Source: Streptosporangium becharense (GTDB lineage: Bacteria > Actinomycetota > Actinomycetes > Streptosporangiales > Streptosporangiaceae). Taken from it: a stretch of DNA of 64,000 bases. Of the stretch, positions 1-7,991 are shown in pieces (position 1 is the stretch's first letter; each line of letters begins with the position of its first letter). The notes beneath the pieces are model-generated. The model was not told where the DNA came from. It was given only the letters and a program-made list of their open reading frames with translations, and did not search any database. Both the position numbers and the translations under genes were made by a program. Location: positions 3,534,001 through 3,598,000 of the forward strand of contig NZ_JACHMP010000001.1 of assembly GCF_014204985.1 (NCBI RefSeq). The letters are read 5' to 3'.

Positions 1-408
1 GCCGCCTGGTTCGCCGGGTTCACCCCCGACCTCGCCTCCGCGGTGAGCATCGGCGACCCGCGCGGCGCCTTCAAGCACCCCCTGCTCAACGTGAACATCG
101 GCGGGCAGTACTACGGCTACGTCTACGGCGCCACGATCTCCGGCCGCATCTGGAAGTACTCCATGATCGACGCGCTCAAGGGCGTCAAGGCGACCCCCTT
201 CACCCCGGTGAACATGGATCGCTTCGGCGGCTGCTCCGCCGGCCGGTGCGCACCCAAGCCCCCGCCGAAGCCCGAGGGCGACGACGACGGCGGCGACCGG
301 GGCCCCGACGGGCCGGGCGACGGCGAGGACGGCAACGGCGGCACGTTCTGGCCGGGCAACGACGGCGGACGCAACGGCGGCGGGAGCATCCCGATCGTCA
401 CCCGATGA
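1..408 (+). CDS. Class A penicillin-binding protein, C-terminal fragment
   Basis: The reading frame is open from base 1, so only the last 135 residues are in the window. The first residues, AAWFAGFTPDLASAV, match the end of the transpeptidase domain of bifunctional peptidoglycan synthases (PBP1 family), where a WF.G.TP.L motif follows the KTG box. After about residue 80 the chain turns into a Pro/Asp/Gly-rich tail typical of actinobacterial class A PBPs. The family polymerises glycan strands and cross-links peptides outside the membrane. The catalytic Ser and the transglycosylase domain lie upstream of the window. A strong hairpin follows the stop codon. The internal GTG at 43 is not a start. 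Confidence 0.85.
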   Translation, partial: AAWFAGFTPDLASAVSIGDPRGAFKHPLLNVNIGGQYYGYVYGATISGRIWKYSMIDALKGVKATPFTPVNMDRFGGCSAGRCAPKPPPKPEGDDDGGDRGPDGPGDGEDGNGGTFWPGNDGGRNGGGSIPIVTR

Positions 409-420
409 CCCGGTGACAAC

Positions 421-475
421 GGCGGGAGCCCTCCTCCCGGCCCCTTCGAGGGGCTCGGGGAGGAGGGCTCCCGCC
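421..475 (+). terminator. Long hairpin terminator after the PBP gene
   Basis: The arms at 421-438 and 458-475 are perfectly complementary over 18 bp. They enclose a second small hairpin at 440-454. The structure starts 12 nt after the PBP stop codon. It has no T-tract, as is usual in GC-rich actinomycetes. Confidence 0.8.
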
Positions 476-589
476 GTCACACGGGCCGGCGACCGGTCCT
501 ACGGACCCACCGGGCCGGCCGTGCGGCCTCACACCGCCGAGCCCGCCGCGCGGCTCCCGCCACCGGGCCGGCCGCGAGGGCCGGAGAGA

Positions 590-1054
590 TCAGGAGGAGA
601 GCCTGGCGCGGACGACCTGGGCGACGCGGCCACCCTCGGCGCGGCCGGCGACCTTCGGGTTCACCAGCTTCATGACCTGCCCCATGGCCTGCGGTCCGGA
701 TGCGCCGCTCTCGGCGACGGCCTCGTCCACGATCGCGGCGAGCTCCTCGTCGGAGAGCTGAGCCGGAAGGTACCCCTCCAGCACGGCCTGCTCGTCCAGC
801 TCGGCCTGGGCCTGCTCCGCGCGTCCGGCGCCGGTGAACGCCTCGGCCGCCTCGCGGCGCTTCTTGGCCTCCTTCGTCAGCACCTTGAGGACCTCGTCGT
901 CGGTCAGCTCACGCGCCGCCTTGCCCGAGACCTCCTCGACGTTCACGGCCGCCAGGGCCATGCGAAGCGTGCGGGTGCGGACCTCGTCCCTATTCCTCAT
1001 GGAGGCCGTGAGATCGGCCCTCAGTTTGTCCTTCAATGCGCTCATGCGGTCCAT
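590..1054 (-). CDS. GatB/YqeY domain protein
   Basis: This 154-residue protein matches the YqeY family over its whole length. It has a charged helical N-terminal part (LKDKLRADLTASMRNRDEV) and a C-terminal helical bundle ending with the family-typical block around GQVMKLVNPKVAGRAEGG. YqeY resembles the tRNA-binding tail domain of GatB/GatE amidotransferases, but its exact role is unsettled. The ATG at 1054 is chosen because GAGG lies 7 nt upstream; a second ATG at 1045 is possible. It is divergent from the metallophosphoesterase gene, and the two starts are only 71 bp apart, so their promoters overlap. Confidence 0.85.
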   Translation of the reverse strand: MDRMSALKDKLRADLTASMRNRDEVRTRTLRMALAAVNVEEVSGKAARELTDDEVLKVLTKEAKKRREAAEAFTGAGRAEQAQAELDEQAVLEGYLPAQLSDEELAAIVDEAVAESGASGPQAMGQVMKLVNPKVAGRAEGGRVAQVVRARLSS

Positions 1055-1125
1055 CTTGCCGCCTCACCAGCCCCGCTGTATCCCGAGTTTCCGTCCGACG
1101 CGCCGATCTCAGGCATGATGAGGGG

Positions 1126-2049
1126 GTGAGGAAAGCAGCCGCGATTCCCCTGTCCCTGTTCGGCGCCGGTCTGGCCGGCCTCGTCTACGCCTCGGTCGTC
1201 GAACGCAACGCGTTCCGGCTGCGGCGTTTCGACGTCCCCGTGCTGGCACCCGGGCAGCGTCCGGTGCGCATCCTGCACCTGTCGGACCTGCATCTCACCC
1301 CCGGCAGGAGCATGCTCATCAACTGGGTCCGCTCGCTGGGGGCGCTCAACCCCGACCTGGTGGTCAACACCGGCGACTCCATCGCCCACCCCGAGGCGGT
1401 CGCACCCCTCATGCACGCCCTGGAGCCACTGCTGGCACGGCCGGGCCTGTTCGTCTACGGCTCCAACGACATGTACGAGCCACGGCCCAAGAACCCCGCA
1501 CGGTACCTCTGGCGCACCTCCAAGGCCGACTACGGCCAGAAGGTCCCCTCACTCCCCTGGGAGGAACTGGGCGCCGCCATGGCCGCGGAGGGCTGGCTCG
1601 ACATGAACAACACCACCGCCCGGATCAAGGTCGGCGACCTCGACGTGGCCGTGGGCGGCATCCACGACTCCCACATCAACCTCGACCGCTACGACCTGAT
1701 CGCCGGCCCGGCACCGGCGGAGGCCGACCTGCGCCTGGGGGTGATGCACTCGCCCGAGCCCCGCAACATGTCGCGCTTCGCCGCCGACGGCTACCAGCTC
1801 CTCCTGGCCGGTCACACCCACGGCGGCCAGGTCTGCGTCCCGTTCTACGGTGCCCTGGTCACGAACTGCGGAATCGACCGTGCCCGCGTCAAGGGCCTGA
1901 GCCGGCACGAATCCGCCTTCCTCCACGTCTCGGCGGGCCTCGGGACCAGCCCTTACTCCCCGGTCCGCTTCGCCTGTTATCCCGAGGCGAGCCTCCTCAC
2001 TCTGGTCCCCCGCCGCAGAGGCGGCGCAAGCACCCCCGAAGTCCGCTAG
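1126..2049 (+). CDS. Membrane-anchored metallophosphoesterase
   Basis: The protein has 307 residues when started at the GTG at 1126. A short hydrophobic N-terminal segment (about residues 3-22) probably anchors it in the membrane. The calcineurin-like metal-binding motifs follow in order: LHLSDLHL, NTGDS, GSND (in place of GNHD) and GHTHGGQ. This is the YkuE-type arrangement of membrane-associated phosphoesterases; in this family substrates such as UDP-diacylglucosamine or phosphodiesters are known, but none can be assigned here. CATGAT lies 6 nt before the start and no spaced Shine-Dalgarno is present, so a leaderless mRNA is likely. Longer starts upstream would overlap the divergent YqeY gene. 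Confidence 0.85.
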   Translation: MRKAAAIPLSLFGAGLAGLVYASVVERNAFRLRRFDVPVLAPGQRPVRILHLSDLHLTPGRSMLINWVRSLGALNPDLVVNTGDSIAHPEAVAPLMHALEPLLARPGLFVYGSNDMYEPRPKNPARYLWRTSKADYGQKVPSLPWEELGAAMAAEGWLDMNNTTARIKVGDLDVAVGGIHDSHINLDRYDLIAGPAPAEADLRLGVMHSPEPRNMSRFAADGYQLLLAGHTHGGQVCVPFYGALVTNCGIDRARVKGLSRHESAFLHVSAGLGTSPYSPVRFACYPEASLLTLVPRRRGGASTPEVR

Positions 2050-2083
2050 ACTTTCCGAAGCACGAGCAAGACCGGCGTGCGAC

Positions 2084-2157
2084 CGGGGTGTAGCGCAGCT
2101 TGGCAGCGCGCTTCGTTCGGGACGAAGAGGCCGTGGGTTCAAATCCCGCCACCCCGA
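2084..2157 (+). tRNA. tRNA-Pro (anticodon CGG)
   Basis: The sequence folds as a complete cloverleaf. The acceptor stem pairs CGGGGTG (2084-2090) with CACCCCG (2150-2156). The anticodon stem pairs CTTCG with CGAAG around loop TTCGGGA, giving anticodon CGG at 2118-2120. The T arm carries GGTTCAAATCC. The 3' CCA is not encoded, since A2157 is followed by CCC. Confidence 0.97.
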
Positions 2158-2172
2158 CCCAGCAAGGCCAGT

Positions 2173-2209
2173 CAGAAGGCCGCTTCCGAAGACCGGAAGC
2201 GGCCTTCTG
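2173..2209 (+). terminator. Terminator after tRNA-Pro
   Basis: A perfect 16-bp stem (2173-2188 with 2194-2209) encloses a 5-nt loop. It begins 15 nt after the tRNA and would end its transcript. No T-tract follows. Bases 2210-2398 beyond it hold nothing else that I can support. Confidence 0.8.
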
Positions 2210-2398
2210 CGTTGGGTGAGCGACTGACCGCGTGACGACGCCTCCGGATCGCTCTCGAAGCAGCGGTGGGGCCACAACGCCACGTCCGGTGAGTGCGCAC
2301 GAGCCCCCCGGCCAGGGCCGGCAGATCCCGCCGAAGACCCGAAGTCGGTCAGCGGTCGGGCAGACCCTGCCGGGAGGCGCTCGTCTCCATCATCTCCG

Positions 2399-3598
2399 TC
2401 AGCGGTCGTGGTCCAGGCCGACGGCGCGGAGCATGGTGCGGAACTTGGCGGTGGTCTCGGCGAGCTCGGTCTCCGGCACCGAACCGGCGACGATCCCGGC
2501 GCCGGCGAACAGTCTGAGGCGGTGGTCGGCGACCTCGGCACAGCGGATCGTCACCACCCACTCGCCGTCGCCGGTCGCGTCGCACCAGCCGACGAGCCCG
2601 GCGTACAGGCCGCGGTCGAACGGCTCGATCTCCTCGATGGCGCGGCGCGCGGCACCCGCGGGCGTGCCGCAGACCGCCGGGGTGGGGTGCAGCACGGTGG
2701 CCAGCTCCAGCGAGGTGACCGCGGGATCGTCGAGCACGCCGGTGATCCGGGTCGACAGGTGCCACATGGACGCGGTGGACAGCAATGACGGCCCGGCGGG
2801 GACGGACAGCTCACGGCAGTACGGCCGCAGGGCCTCCACGACGTTCTCGATCACCAGGGCGTGCTCGCGCAGGTCCTTGTCGGAGGCGAGCAGGGCACGG
2901 GCCCGCTCGCGGTCGGCGGCGGGGTCGGGGTCACGGGGTGCGGAGCCGGCCAGCGGGTTCGTGGCGATCCGCCGCCCGGAGCGGGAGACGAGAAGTTCGG
3001 GGCTGGCTCCGAGCAGCGTGCGCGGCGCGGCGGTGCGCGAGGGCAGGTCGACCGCGTAGCCGTAGGCCTGCGGGTCGCGCCGGACCAGGTTGCGCAGGAC
3101 CTGCCTGACGTCGACCGGACGGCCCAGGGTGACGTCCAGGGCCCGGGCCAGCACGATCTTCTTGAGCTCCCCGGCGGTCAGCTTGTCGAGTGCCTTCTCC
3201 ACGCCGCGCATGTAGTCGCCGGGGTCGGGGACCGGGCCCAACTCGGTGAAGATGCCCCGTACCGGCTCGGGGACGGCCTGGGACCCGGCCGGGGCATCCG
3301 TCCAACGGACCTCGGCGGGCACCAGCAGGCGGGCGGGCCGGTCGTCGCGGAACGGGATCGCCCCCACCACGAGGGGATGGACGAGCCCGGCCTCCTCCGC
3401 CTCGCGCAGGGCTGCGGCGACGCGGTCGGGCAGGCCGGCCGCCCCCGGGCCCGGGACCTCCCGGTGGACCCCCCTGGCCAGCAGGGTCCGCGCGGGCGAG
3501 GTGAAGAAGAAGGCGCCGGGCTCGTACTCCCACAGCGGGTCGGGCGTCCGGGGCATGGTGAGGGCCACGCGGCTCGTGCGGGCATGGTTCGGCGACAT
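2399..3598 (-). CDS. Isochorismate synthase (MenF/EntC/DhbC family)
   Basis: This 399-residue chorismate-binding enzyme converts chorismate to isochorismate, the first step toward menaquinone or toward 2,3-dihydroxybenzoate siderophores. Family blocks are visible: KIVLARAL, PLAGSAPR, the central KEH-like block (DKDLREHALVIENVVEAL), HLSTRITG, HPTPAVCGTP and the C-terminal EELAETTAKF-like block with GAGIV upstream. The length fits single-domain EntC/DhbC proteins. AGGAGAG precedes the ATG by about 10 nt. No other men or siderophore gene is adjacent, so the pathway cannot be fixed from context. A half iron-box about 350 bp upstream hints at iron control. Confidence 0.9.
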   Translation of the reverse strand: MSPNHARTSRVALTMPRTPDPLWEYEPGAFFFTSPARTLLARGVHREVPGPGAAGLPDRVAAALREAEEAGLVHPLVVGAIPFRDDRPARLLVPAEVRWTDAPAGSQAVPEPVRGIFTELGPVPDPGDYMRGVEKALDKLTAGELKKIVLARALDVTLGRPVDVRQVLRNLVRRDPQAYGYAVDLPSRTAAPRTLLGASPELLVSRSGRRIATNPLAGSAPRDPDPAADRERARALLASDKDLREHALVIENVVEALRPYCRELSVPAGPSLLSTASMWHLSTRITGVLDDPAVTSLELATVLHPTPAVCGTPAGAARRAIEEIEPFDRGLYAGLVGWCDATGDGEWVVTIRCAEVADHRLRLFAGAGIVAGSVPETELAETTAKFRTMLRAVGLDHDR

Positions 3599-3668
3599 GG
3601 TGAGAACTCTCCTGTCGGGAGGGGATCCGAAGGGTGGAACGGGCGGGGCGGCCGGGCGGCCGGGCGCG

Positions 3669-3962
3669 CTACAACCGGAGCGCGGTGCCTCGGTCGGCCC
3701 CGGGTGCGGCGCGGACCGGCCTGCCGGCCTGGGGAACGCCCGCGACGCCGGAGCCGGTGGCGATGACCGGCCCGGATTCGCGGGGGGTCATCCGGCGGAC
3801 GACCGCGCGGGGCAGGTGGGGGACGCCTCCGGCGTTGACGGCGAAGATGCGAGCCGGGGCGTCGTCGCCCTCCTGCACCGCACCGGTGGCCACGGCCACC
3901 GTGCCCTCCCCCACCACGACCTCGCCTCCGCCGTTCTGCGCTGATAGGCAGGTTAGTACCAT
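3669..3962 (-). CDS. Possible small protein upstream of isochorismate synthase
   Basis: This 97-codon frame has strongly G/C-ending codons from about codon 8 on, as a real gene here would. It lies 70 bp upstream of the isochorismate synthase gene on the same strand. I do not recognise it. The stretch ARIFAVNAGGVPHLP faintly resembles the start of MOSC-domain proteins, but the rest does not follow, so it may be a truncated remnant. A shorter GTG start about 16 codons in, preceded by GGCGGAGGCGAG, is plausible. Whether it is translated is uncertain. Confidence 0.3.
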   Translation of the reverse strand: MVLTCLSAQNGGGEVVVGEGTVAVATGAVQEGDDAPARIFAVNAGGVPHLPRAVVRRMTPRESGPVIATGSGVAGVPQAGRPVRAAPGADRGTALRL

Positions 3963-3966
3963 CACT
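3948..3966. promoter_or_regulatory. Possible IdeR/DmdR iron-box half site
   Basis: The sequence GCAGGTTAGTACCATCACT matches 7 of 9 bases of the left half of the IdeR/DtxR consensus (TTAGGTTAG), but its right half is poor. Its position upstream of an isochorismate synthase gene makes iron regulation plausible. A half match can occur by chance. Confidence 0.25.
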
Positions 3967-4143
3967 CTGGGTCGCGCAGTGAAAACGCGCAGTTACTCTT
4001 TACCGTTTCATGGGGTGTCCCGCCTGCGTGGCACCGGCCGGACGGGGTGCGAGGCCGCCCCGGCGGGCGGGTCGCGGGAACCGGCGGGGAGGTCACGGAG
4101 GACCGGCGGGCGGGCATGGGGAGGTGGCGGATGGTCGTGGGGA

Positions 4144-4176
4144 ACCGGCGGGCCGGCCATGGGCCCGCCCGCCGGT
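4144..4176 (-). terminator. Hairpin after the HEAT-like gene
   Basis: A perfect 10-bp stem (4144-4153 with 4167-4176) starts 5 nt beyond the stop codon of the minus-strand gene that ends at 4181. Bases 3967-4143 contain no gene that I can support. Confidence 0.55.
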
Positions 4177-4180
4177 CAGG

Positions 4181-5473
4181 TCACCCGGCGGAGCCGGTGG
4201 ACCCGGCGAGCAGGGCCCGGCAGGCGGCGCGGTCGTAGGTGAGGCCGGCGTTCTTGAACCAGACGAGGGGGTTGCCCGCCGTCTCACTCCAGAGGTCGTC
4301 GTTGGCGACGAGCGCTTCGAGGTAGCTCCGCTGCGCGCCGGTCAGGGAGCCGGACGCGGTGAGAGGCTCGGGGAAGGCGGCCGCGAGCAGCGGGCCCCAG
4401 TCGGAGTCGACCGTCCACTGGGTGGTCATCGCCGCCACGCCGAGGGCGGCGGGCAGCAGCTCCTCGAAGGAGCCCGCCCTCCTGATCGCCGTGGCGACGA
4501 GGGCGAAGCGCAGGTGCCCGGAGAGTTGGCGTGGCCGCACGCTGAGCCAGGAGTCCGCCGCGGCCGGGTCCGCCAGCGCGGACAGGACCTCGCGGGCCGC
4601 GGCGGCGTCGCCGTCCAGCGCCGGGGCGAGTGCCGCGCAGGCCCGGACGGCGGGGTGCGGGTCGGCGAGGAACTCCCGCGGGGCGGCGCCGAGCTCGCCC
4701 AGCGCCAGCACCAGGACGGCGCGCTCGTCGTGGCCGGCCGCCAGCCGGGCGGCCTCCTCCAGACGGCCGACGACCTCGGCCGGCCGGTCGACGACACCGG
4801 GGATCAGCGCGAGGGCGGCGAGGGTTCCGACGGCGGCGGTGCGCACCCGCAGGTCGGCGTCGTCGAGACACGACAGGACGGGCTCGTACAGGGCCGGCGC
4901 GACGGCCCGGATGTCGAGGACGACCCGCGCCAGGAGCGCGCTGGTGAGCTCTTCGTCCCAGACTTCCTCTTCTCCTTCTTCCTCTTCTCCTTCTTCGTCC
5001 TCTTCGTCTTCGTGGTCCGGGTACTCGCCGACGTCCTCGCCCCAGGCGTCGTCGTCGGCGAGCATCGTGCGCAGCGCGGCGGCCACCTCCTCCTCCCCGC
5101 GGCCCGCGGGGAAGGCCGCCGCCCTGACCTCGTCCTCGGGGATGTCCGGCCGGGCCGCCTCGGCGACCGCGCCGAGGAAACCGAGCAGGTCGACGCGGAG
5201 GGGCCGCGGTTCGGAGCCGGACGGGAGGGAGGCGTCGTGTGTCCGGGGGTCGGACAGCAGACCCGCCACGACGAGCGCCGCGGGCGGCGTCGCCGACCAG
5301 GCCGTGCCCTGGTGGATCACCGCGGCCCAGAGGTGGTCGACCGCCGCGCCCCGCGCCTCCTCATCGTCCCCGGCCAGCGCCAGGAGGTGACCCGGCGTGT
5401 CCGACGCCCGCCCGTAGGCATGGAACAACCCCGACCAGTCGATGTCCGCCACGGCGGTCGATCCCGTTCTCAT
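4181..5473 (-). CDS. HEAT-repeat-like helical protein with an acidic insert
   Basis: This 430-residue protein of unknown function is rich in paired amphipathic helices resembling HEAT repeats (for example SCLDDADLRVRTAAVGTL and LADPHPAVRACAALAPAL), spread over residues 20-400. A very acidic low-complexity insert of Asp/Glu/Gly sits near residues 155-172. No signal peptide or membrane segment is visible, so it is probably cytoplasmic and acts as a protein-binding scaffold. CACAAT precedes the ATG by 7 nt with no Shine-Dalgarno, suggesting a leaderless transcript. No specific partner can be inferred from its neighbours. Confidence 0.7.
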   Translation of the reverse strand: MRTGSTAVADIDWSGLFHAYGRASDTPGHLLALAGDDEEARGAAVDHLWAAVIHQGTAWSATPPAALVVAGLLSDPRTHDASLPSGSEPRPLRVDLLGFLGAVAEAARPDIPEDEVRAAAFPAGRGEEEVAAALRTMLADDDAWGEDVGEYPDHEDEEDEEGEEEEGEEEVWDEELTSALLARVVLDIRAVAPALYEPVLSCLDDADLRVRTAAVGTLAALALIPGVVDRPAEVVGRLEEAARLAAGHDERAVLVLALGELGAAPREFLADPHPAVRACAALAPALDGDAAAAREVLSALADPAAADSWLSVRPRQLSGHLRFALVATAIRRAGSFEELLPAALGVAAMTTQWTVDSDWGPLLAAAFPEPLTASGSLTGAQRSYLEALVANDDLWSETAGNPLVWFKNAGLTYDRAACRALLAGSTGSAG

Positions 5474-5573
5474 ACCGACGATTGTGCACCCGTTCCCCGC
5501 CGGGTTCCGGCGGGGATCATGCTCCGCGAGACGCGGGACGCGGGACGCGGGGCCGCTGTGCGGCGTGCGGGGA

Positions 5574-6860
5574 TCAGCCGGCCTGTTCCAGGAGCTTCTC
5601 GATCCCGACCAGGCGCACGCAGACGGCCAGGCCGGAGATGGCGAGCTCCACCTCGTCCAGTTCGGGGTAGGTGGGGGCGATGCGGATGGTGCTGTCGCGC
5701 GGGTCGTCGCCGTACGGGTGGGTGGCGCCCGCGGGGGTCAGGGCGATGCCCGCCTCCCCGGCCCGGCTCACCACCCGGCGCGCGCACCCTTCGAGGACGT
5801 CGAGGCTGATGAAGTAACCGCCCTCGGGGGTGGACCAGGTCGCCAGGCCGGAGCCGCCGAGCTCCTTGGCGAGGATGGCCTCGACCGCGTCGAACTTCGG
5901 CCGGATGAGGTCGCGGTGCCGGCGCATGTGCTCCGCCAGGCCCTCCTCGTCCCGGAGGAACTGGACATGACGCAGGTGGTTGACCTTGTCGGGGCCGATG
6001 GTGCGCTTGGCGGTGTGCCCGAGCAACCAGGCCACGTTGGCCGGGGACGAGCCGAAGAAGGAGACGCCCGCGCCGGCGAAGGTGATCTTGGAGCTGGAGG
6101 CGTAGACGAAGACGCGGTCGGGGTGGCCGTTCTCCGCGCACAGCGCCAGGATGTCCGCGATCTCCACCGGGGTGTCCGTGAGGTGGTGGACGGCGTAGGC
6201 GTTGTCCCAGAAGATGCGGAAGTCGGGGGCCGCGGTCGGCATGGCGGCCAGCCGGCGGACCGTCTCGTCGCCGTAGGAGACGCCGCTGGGGTTGCTGTAC
6301 TTGGGGACGCACCAGATGCCCTTGATCTGCGGGTCACCGCCCGCGAGGCGTTCCACGACGTCCATGTCGGGCCCCTGGTCGTCCATCGGGACCGGGATCA
6401 TCTCGATGCCGAACCGCTCGCAGAGCGCGAAGTGGCGGTCGTAGCCCGGCACGGGGCACAGGAACGCGATCCTCGGCTCGTCCGCCCAGCGGCGCTCGGC
6501 CCCGGGCACCTTGCCGAGCATGGCGTGCACGATCGAGTCGTGCATCAGCGACAGGCTGGAGTTGTCGGCGGCGACCAGCTGCGCGGCGGGCACCTGGAGC
6601 GGGCCGCTGAAGATCTCCCGCAGCTCGGCGAGGCCCTGCAGTCCGCCGTAGTTGCGGCAGTCGGTGCCGTCGGCGGCGGTGTGGCCGGTGGGCAGGTCCA
6701 GCAGGCCCGCGGAGAGGTCGAGCTGCCGCGCCGAGGGCTTGCCCCGGGTGAGGTCGAGGGAGAGACCGCGCCGTACGAGTGCCTCGTAGTCGCGCAGGGC
6801 CTGGTCCCGCTGGGCGGTCAGCTCGTCGAGGGGCAGGGCCGAGAGGGCCGGAGTGCTCAC
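5574..6860 (-). CDS. Aspartate aminotransferase of the Rv3722c (MocR-like) type
   Basis: This 428-residue fold-type I PLP enzyme belongs to the Aminotran_MocR family, whose characterised member Rv3722c is the main aspartate aminotransferase of mycobacteria. The N-terminal motif LSLDLTRGKPS, the pyridine-binding Asp in WDNAYAVHH, the Schiff-base Lys in YASSSKITFAGAG and the Arg in TIRIAPTYP are all visible. It would interconvert aspartate/2-oxoglutarate and oxaloacetate/glutamate in the cytosol. The GTG at 6860 is preceded by GAAGGA at good spacing. A 67-residue upstream extension is possible but has no family similarity. Confidence 0.88.
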   Translation of the reverse strand: MSTPALSALPLDELTAQRDQALRDYEALVRRGLSLDLTRGKPSARQLDLSAGLLDLPTGHTAADGTDCRNYGGLQGLAELREIFSGPLQVPAAQLVAADNSSLSLMHDSIVHAMLGKVPGAERRWADEPRIAFLCPVPGYDRHFALCERFGIEMIPVPMDDQGPDMDVVERLAGGDPQIKGIWCVPKYSNPSGVSYGDETVRRLAAMPTAAPDFRIFWDNAYAVHHLTDTPVEIADILALCAENGHPDRVFVYASSSKITFAGAGVSFFGSSPANVAWLLGHTAKRTIGPDKVNHLRHVQFLRDEEGLAEHMRRHRDLIRPKFDAVEAILAKELGGSGLATWSTPEGGYFISLDVLEGCARRVVSRAGEAGIALTPAGATHPYGDDPRDSTIRIAPTYPELDEVELAISGLAVCVRLVGIEKLLEQAG

Positions 6861-6984
6861 GAAAGTTCCTTCGCCTGCTGGTCGGGATCGGCCCGGACGT
6901 GGACGGGGGCCGGTTTTCCGAAGGATAGAAGACCGGTCACGTCGGCCGGAAACCGGCCCGTGACCCGGTGCCACGTCTCGGATC

Positions 6985-7013
6985 CCGACAATCAGCCCGT
7001 ATCCCCCTAGGAT
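6985..7013 (+). promoter_or_regulatory. Promoter of a leaderless small ORF
   Basis: CCGACA (6985-6990) and TAGGAT (7008-7013) are separated by 17 bp. The -10 element ends 7 nt before an ATG at 7021, which places the expected transcription start on or next to the start codon. Confidence 0.45.
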
Positions 7014-7020
7014 CTCCGGC

Positions 7021-7158
7021 ATGGCGGAGGTCATGGTCCGGGTCGGGAGCTGGGCGTTCAACGGCGAGATCCCGCGGATCGTGCCCGGCAGCGGCCTCCA
7101 GATCCCGGAACGGCGGCTCGCCCCGGCCGGACCCCGCGCCGGCGGGAACGGCCTCTAA
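7021..7158 (+). CDS. Possible leaderless 45-residue protein
   Basis: An ATG frame of 45 codons sits exactly 7 nt after a good -10 hexamer, the leaderless layout seen repeatedly in this window. The start MAEVMVRVGSWAFNGEIPR is not low-complexity and does not resemble a family I know; the tail is Pro/Arg/Gly-rich. It is divergent from the aminotransferase gene and its stop codon overlaps the stop of the convergent HNH gene. It could also be a chance frame. Confidence 0.45.
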   Translation: MAEVMVRVGSWAFNGEIPRIVPGSGLQIPERRLAPAGPRAGGNGL

Positions 7159-7883
7159 CGGCACTGGGCGAGCATGACCCTCTTGTCGGCGCGGGTCACC
7201 GGAAGGCCGTACTTCACGGCCACCTGGGCGAAACGGACGACGTAGGCGCAGCGGACCCTGCGCACCGGGGGCAGCCAGGAGGCAGGTCCCGAGCCGCCCT
7301 TGGCCTCGTTGGCGTCGCCGTACACCGGGAGCAGGTTGAGGGGGTCGTTGGCGATGCGCACCCGCTTGGACATCGGCCAGCGGGAGGCGCCCATCCGCCA
7401 CTCGTACGACAGCGGGACCACGTGGTCGACCTGGATCTCGTCGGAGCGTCGCTTGCTCCACCGGATGTCCCGGCCGGTGTAGGGGTCGCGCAGCCTCATG
7501 GACACGACGACGCAGTCGGACCCCGCCCGGTAGCGGACGTCCTCGCCGTCACGGGCGAGCAGGTCGTTGCGGGTGCCGCAGCCGTTGCGGGCGTACGGCA
7601 CGCCGCGGGCGGTGTCGGCCCAGTTCTCACCGAACCTGGCGCGGTCGTAGCCGGCCTTGGGCCCCATCCGCCCGACCCGGAGCCTTTTGATCATCCTGAC
7701 CGCGGCGGCCCGGTCGGCGGCCGAGCGGACAGGGGCCAGGCCGGGTCGCGTGCCGCGCGGGTTGTCCAGCGGCACGGCGGCCACCGGGGGGCCGCCGGAC
7801 GTCGCCCGGGTGTCGTCGTGCGTCGTCAGTGAGAACAGCACCGCGGCGCCCAGCGCCACGGTGACCACCCCCCGCGTGCTCAC
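7155..7883 (-). CDS. Secreted HNH nuclease (DUF1524-like)
   Basis: The protein has 242 residues with an N-terminal hydrophobic segment (residues 5-20) that looks like a signal peptide or anchor. The C-terminal half carries the DUF1524/HNH pattern of actinobacterial secreted nucleases: VDHVVPLSYEW (catalytic Asp-His at 153-154), NDPLNLLPV at 179-187, N192 with K195, then the GP.SWLPP block. Two Cys pairs (about C102/C124 and near the C terminus) suit an extracellular protein. The family cleaves DNA, probably for nutrient use or competition. GGAGG lies 5 nt before the GTG start at 7883. It is convergent with the small ORF at 7021. Confidence 0.85.
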   Translation of the reverse strand: MSTRGVVTVALGAAVLFSLTTHDDTRATSGGPPVAAVPLDNPRGTRPGLAPVRSAADRAAAVRMIKRLRVGRMGPKAGYDRARFGENWADTARGVPYARNGCGTRNDLLARDGEDVRYRAGSDCVVVSMRLRDPYTGRDIRWSKRRSDEIQVDHVVPLSYEWRMGASRWPMSKRVRIANDPLNLLPVYGDANEAKGGSGPASWLPPVRRVRCAYVVRFAQVAVKYGLPVTRADKRVMLAQCR

Positions 7884-7991
7884 CCATGCCTCCCGGAGGG
7901 TCCGCCGGCCCTTTCTTTGCCGATTCCCGGAAGTCTCCCGGTTGACACGGGCACGTCCGGTGCGGGACGCGCGGCGGCCGGGGCTCGGCCG

